Shown here: piece by piece, positions 63,761-64,000 of the stretch
Numbering within the stretch: the stretch's first letter is position 1
Layout: the number at the start of each line of letters is the position of its first letter
Assembly (NCBI RefSeq): GCF_001613465.1
Contig: NZ_BDCK01000011.1
Span: forward strand, 109,673-173,672
DNA from: Nocardia niwae NBRC 108934 = DSM 45340
GTDB taxonomy: Bacteria; Actinomycetota; Actinomycetes; Mycobacteriales; Mycobacteriaceae
Length of the DNA stretch: 64,000 bases
Direction of reading: 5' to 3'
Notes under the pieces: model-generated
What the model was told of the DNA's origin: nothing
Databases searched by the model: none
The model's input: the letters and a program-made list of their open reading frames with translations, nothing else
Position numbers and translations under genes: made by a program

Positions 63761-63880
63761 ATGATCATTCGACACACCACGGTCGACTGTTCCGACCCCT
63801 TCGCACTCGCGTCGTTCCGGAGCGCCTTCACCGGATGGCCGGTAGCGGACTACAAAGACCACCGAACCCCCACGGCCTAA
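63761..63880 (+). pseudogene. Truncated VOC/glyoxalase gene fragment
   Basis: A 39-codon frame whose start, MIIRHTTVDCSDPFALASF, matches the N-terminus of actinobacterial VOC proteins (RHTTVDCxDPxxLAxFW...TGW) and then ends in unrelated sequence and a TAA. Only the first beta-alpha unit remains, so it cannot fold as a glyoxalase. Likely the remnant of a deleted gene, next to a dispersed repeat. Confidence 0.6.
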
Positions 63881-63942
63881 GCTGGGCCACCCACCGCGCC
63901 CCCGAATCCTGCATCGAACGCCGTCCCTGACCGCCCTATGCC

Positions 63943-64000
63943 ACGAGTGGCACACCACGGAGAGGTCTTCTCGCATTTCGCCGCAGCCATGTGCCACTCG
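63943..64000. repeat. Dispersed palindromic repeat, copy 2
   Basis: The element ends at or runs past the window edge. Arms CGAGTGGCACA (63944-63954) and TGTGCCACTCG (63990-64000) match those of copy 1 at 34562-34619, and the interior (TCTTCTCGC, TTTCGCC, CAGCCA) is conserved too. Confidence 0.8.

Overview
The window reads as chromosomal DNA of a high-GC, mycolic-acid-containing actinobacterium, most likely Nocardia or a close relative. The reasons are a heparin-binding haemagglutinin (HBHA) homologue with a lysine-rich tail, an aceA-fadB2 pair and a TetR / DUF445 / XRE / HBHA / DUF2516 / deoC block laid out like Mycobacterium tuberculosis Rv0467-0468 and Rv0472c-0478c (from memory), EspG/type VII secretion-type genes, a DsbA-VKOR pair, GTG starts and many 4-base ATGA/GTGA gene overlaps. 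No rRNA, tRNA, CRISPR array, transposase or prophage gene was seen. Two dispersed palindromic repeat families and one tandem direct repeat were found.

Layout. 0-9 kb: DUF2993 lipid-binding protein, deoC, GNAT, a vapBC pair sharing its start with divergent purU, an alpha/beta hydrolase, and the XRE-hbhA-DUF2516 operon with DUF445 and TetR genes. 9-20 kb: UbiB-type kinase, trans-acting enoyl reductase-like protein, methyltransferase, a HutC-type GntR regulator between a 63-residue gene and a three-gene ESX-associated cassette, PPK2, F420-type oxidoreductase, and a carboxylesterase with its TetR regulator. 19.5-27 kb: DsbA-VKOR, HtrA-like protease, zinc alcohol dehydrogenase, AI-2E-type transporter, TPR protein, VOC-TetR. 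27-32 kb: a MetE-like protein, fadB2 and aceA, the latter two each followed directly by one copy of a 123-bp two-hairpin element.

34.6-50.5 kb is a purine-catabolism locus: uraD-uraH-uricase-8-oxoguanine deaminase and xanthine dehydrogenase-DUF6986-allantoicase-PuuE allantoinase on the minus strand, with divergent Mo-cofactor genes (MobA-like, XdhC) and a nitrate/taurine-type ABC importer. Together they take guanine/xanthine through urate and allantoin to ureidoglycolate and urea. Glyoxylate made beyond this could feed the nearby aceA pathway in principle. No ureidoglycolate lyase was recognised.

52.9-63.7 kb is an amino-sugar locus that best fits N-acetylgalactosamine: DeoR and TetR regulators, an ABC sugar importer without its own ATPase, then SIS isomerase/deaminase, ROK kinase, deacetylase, PfkB kinase and class II aldolase. 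Between the two catabolic loci sit pnuC and an AT-richer two-gene module encoding a stand-alone HExxH metallopeptidase and a partner of unknown function.

The points most worth a second look are the MetE-like protein that has lost three of four zinc ligands, the covarying 3'-end hairpin pair, the metallopeptidase module, the repeated linker in the fused xanthine dehydrogenase, and the open, repeat-bearing spacers of the amino-sugar operon.
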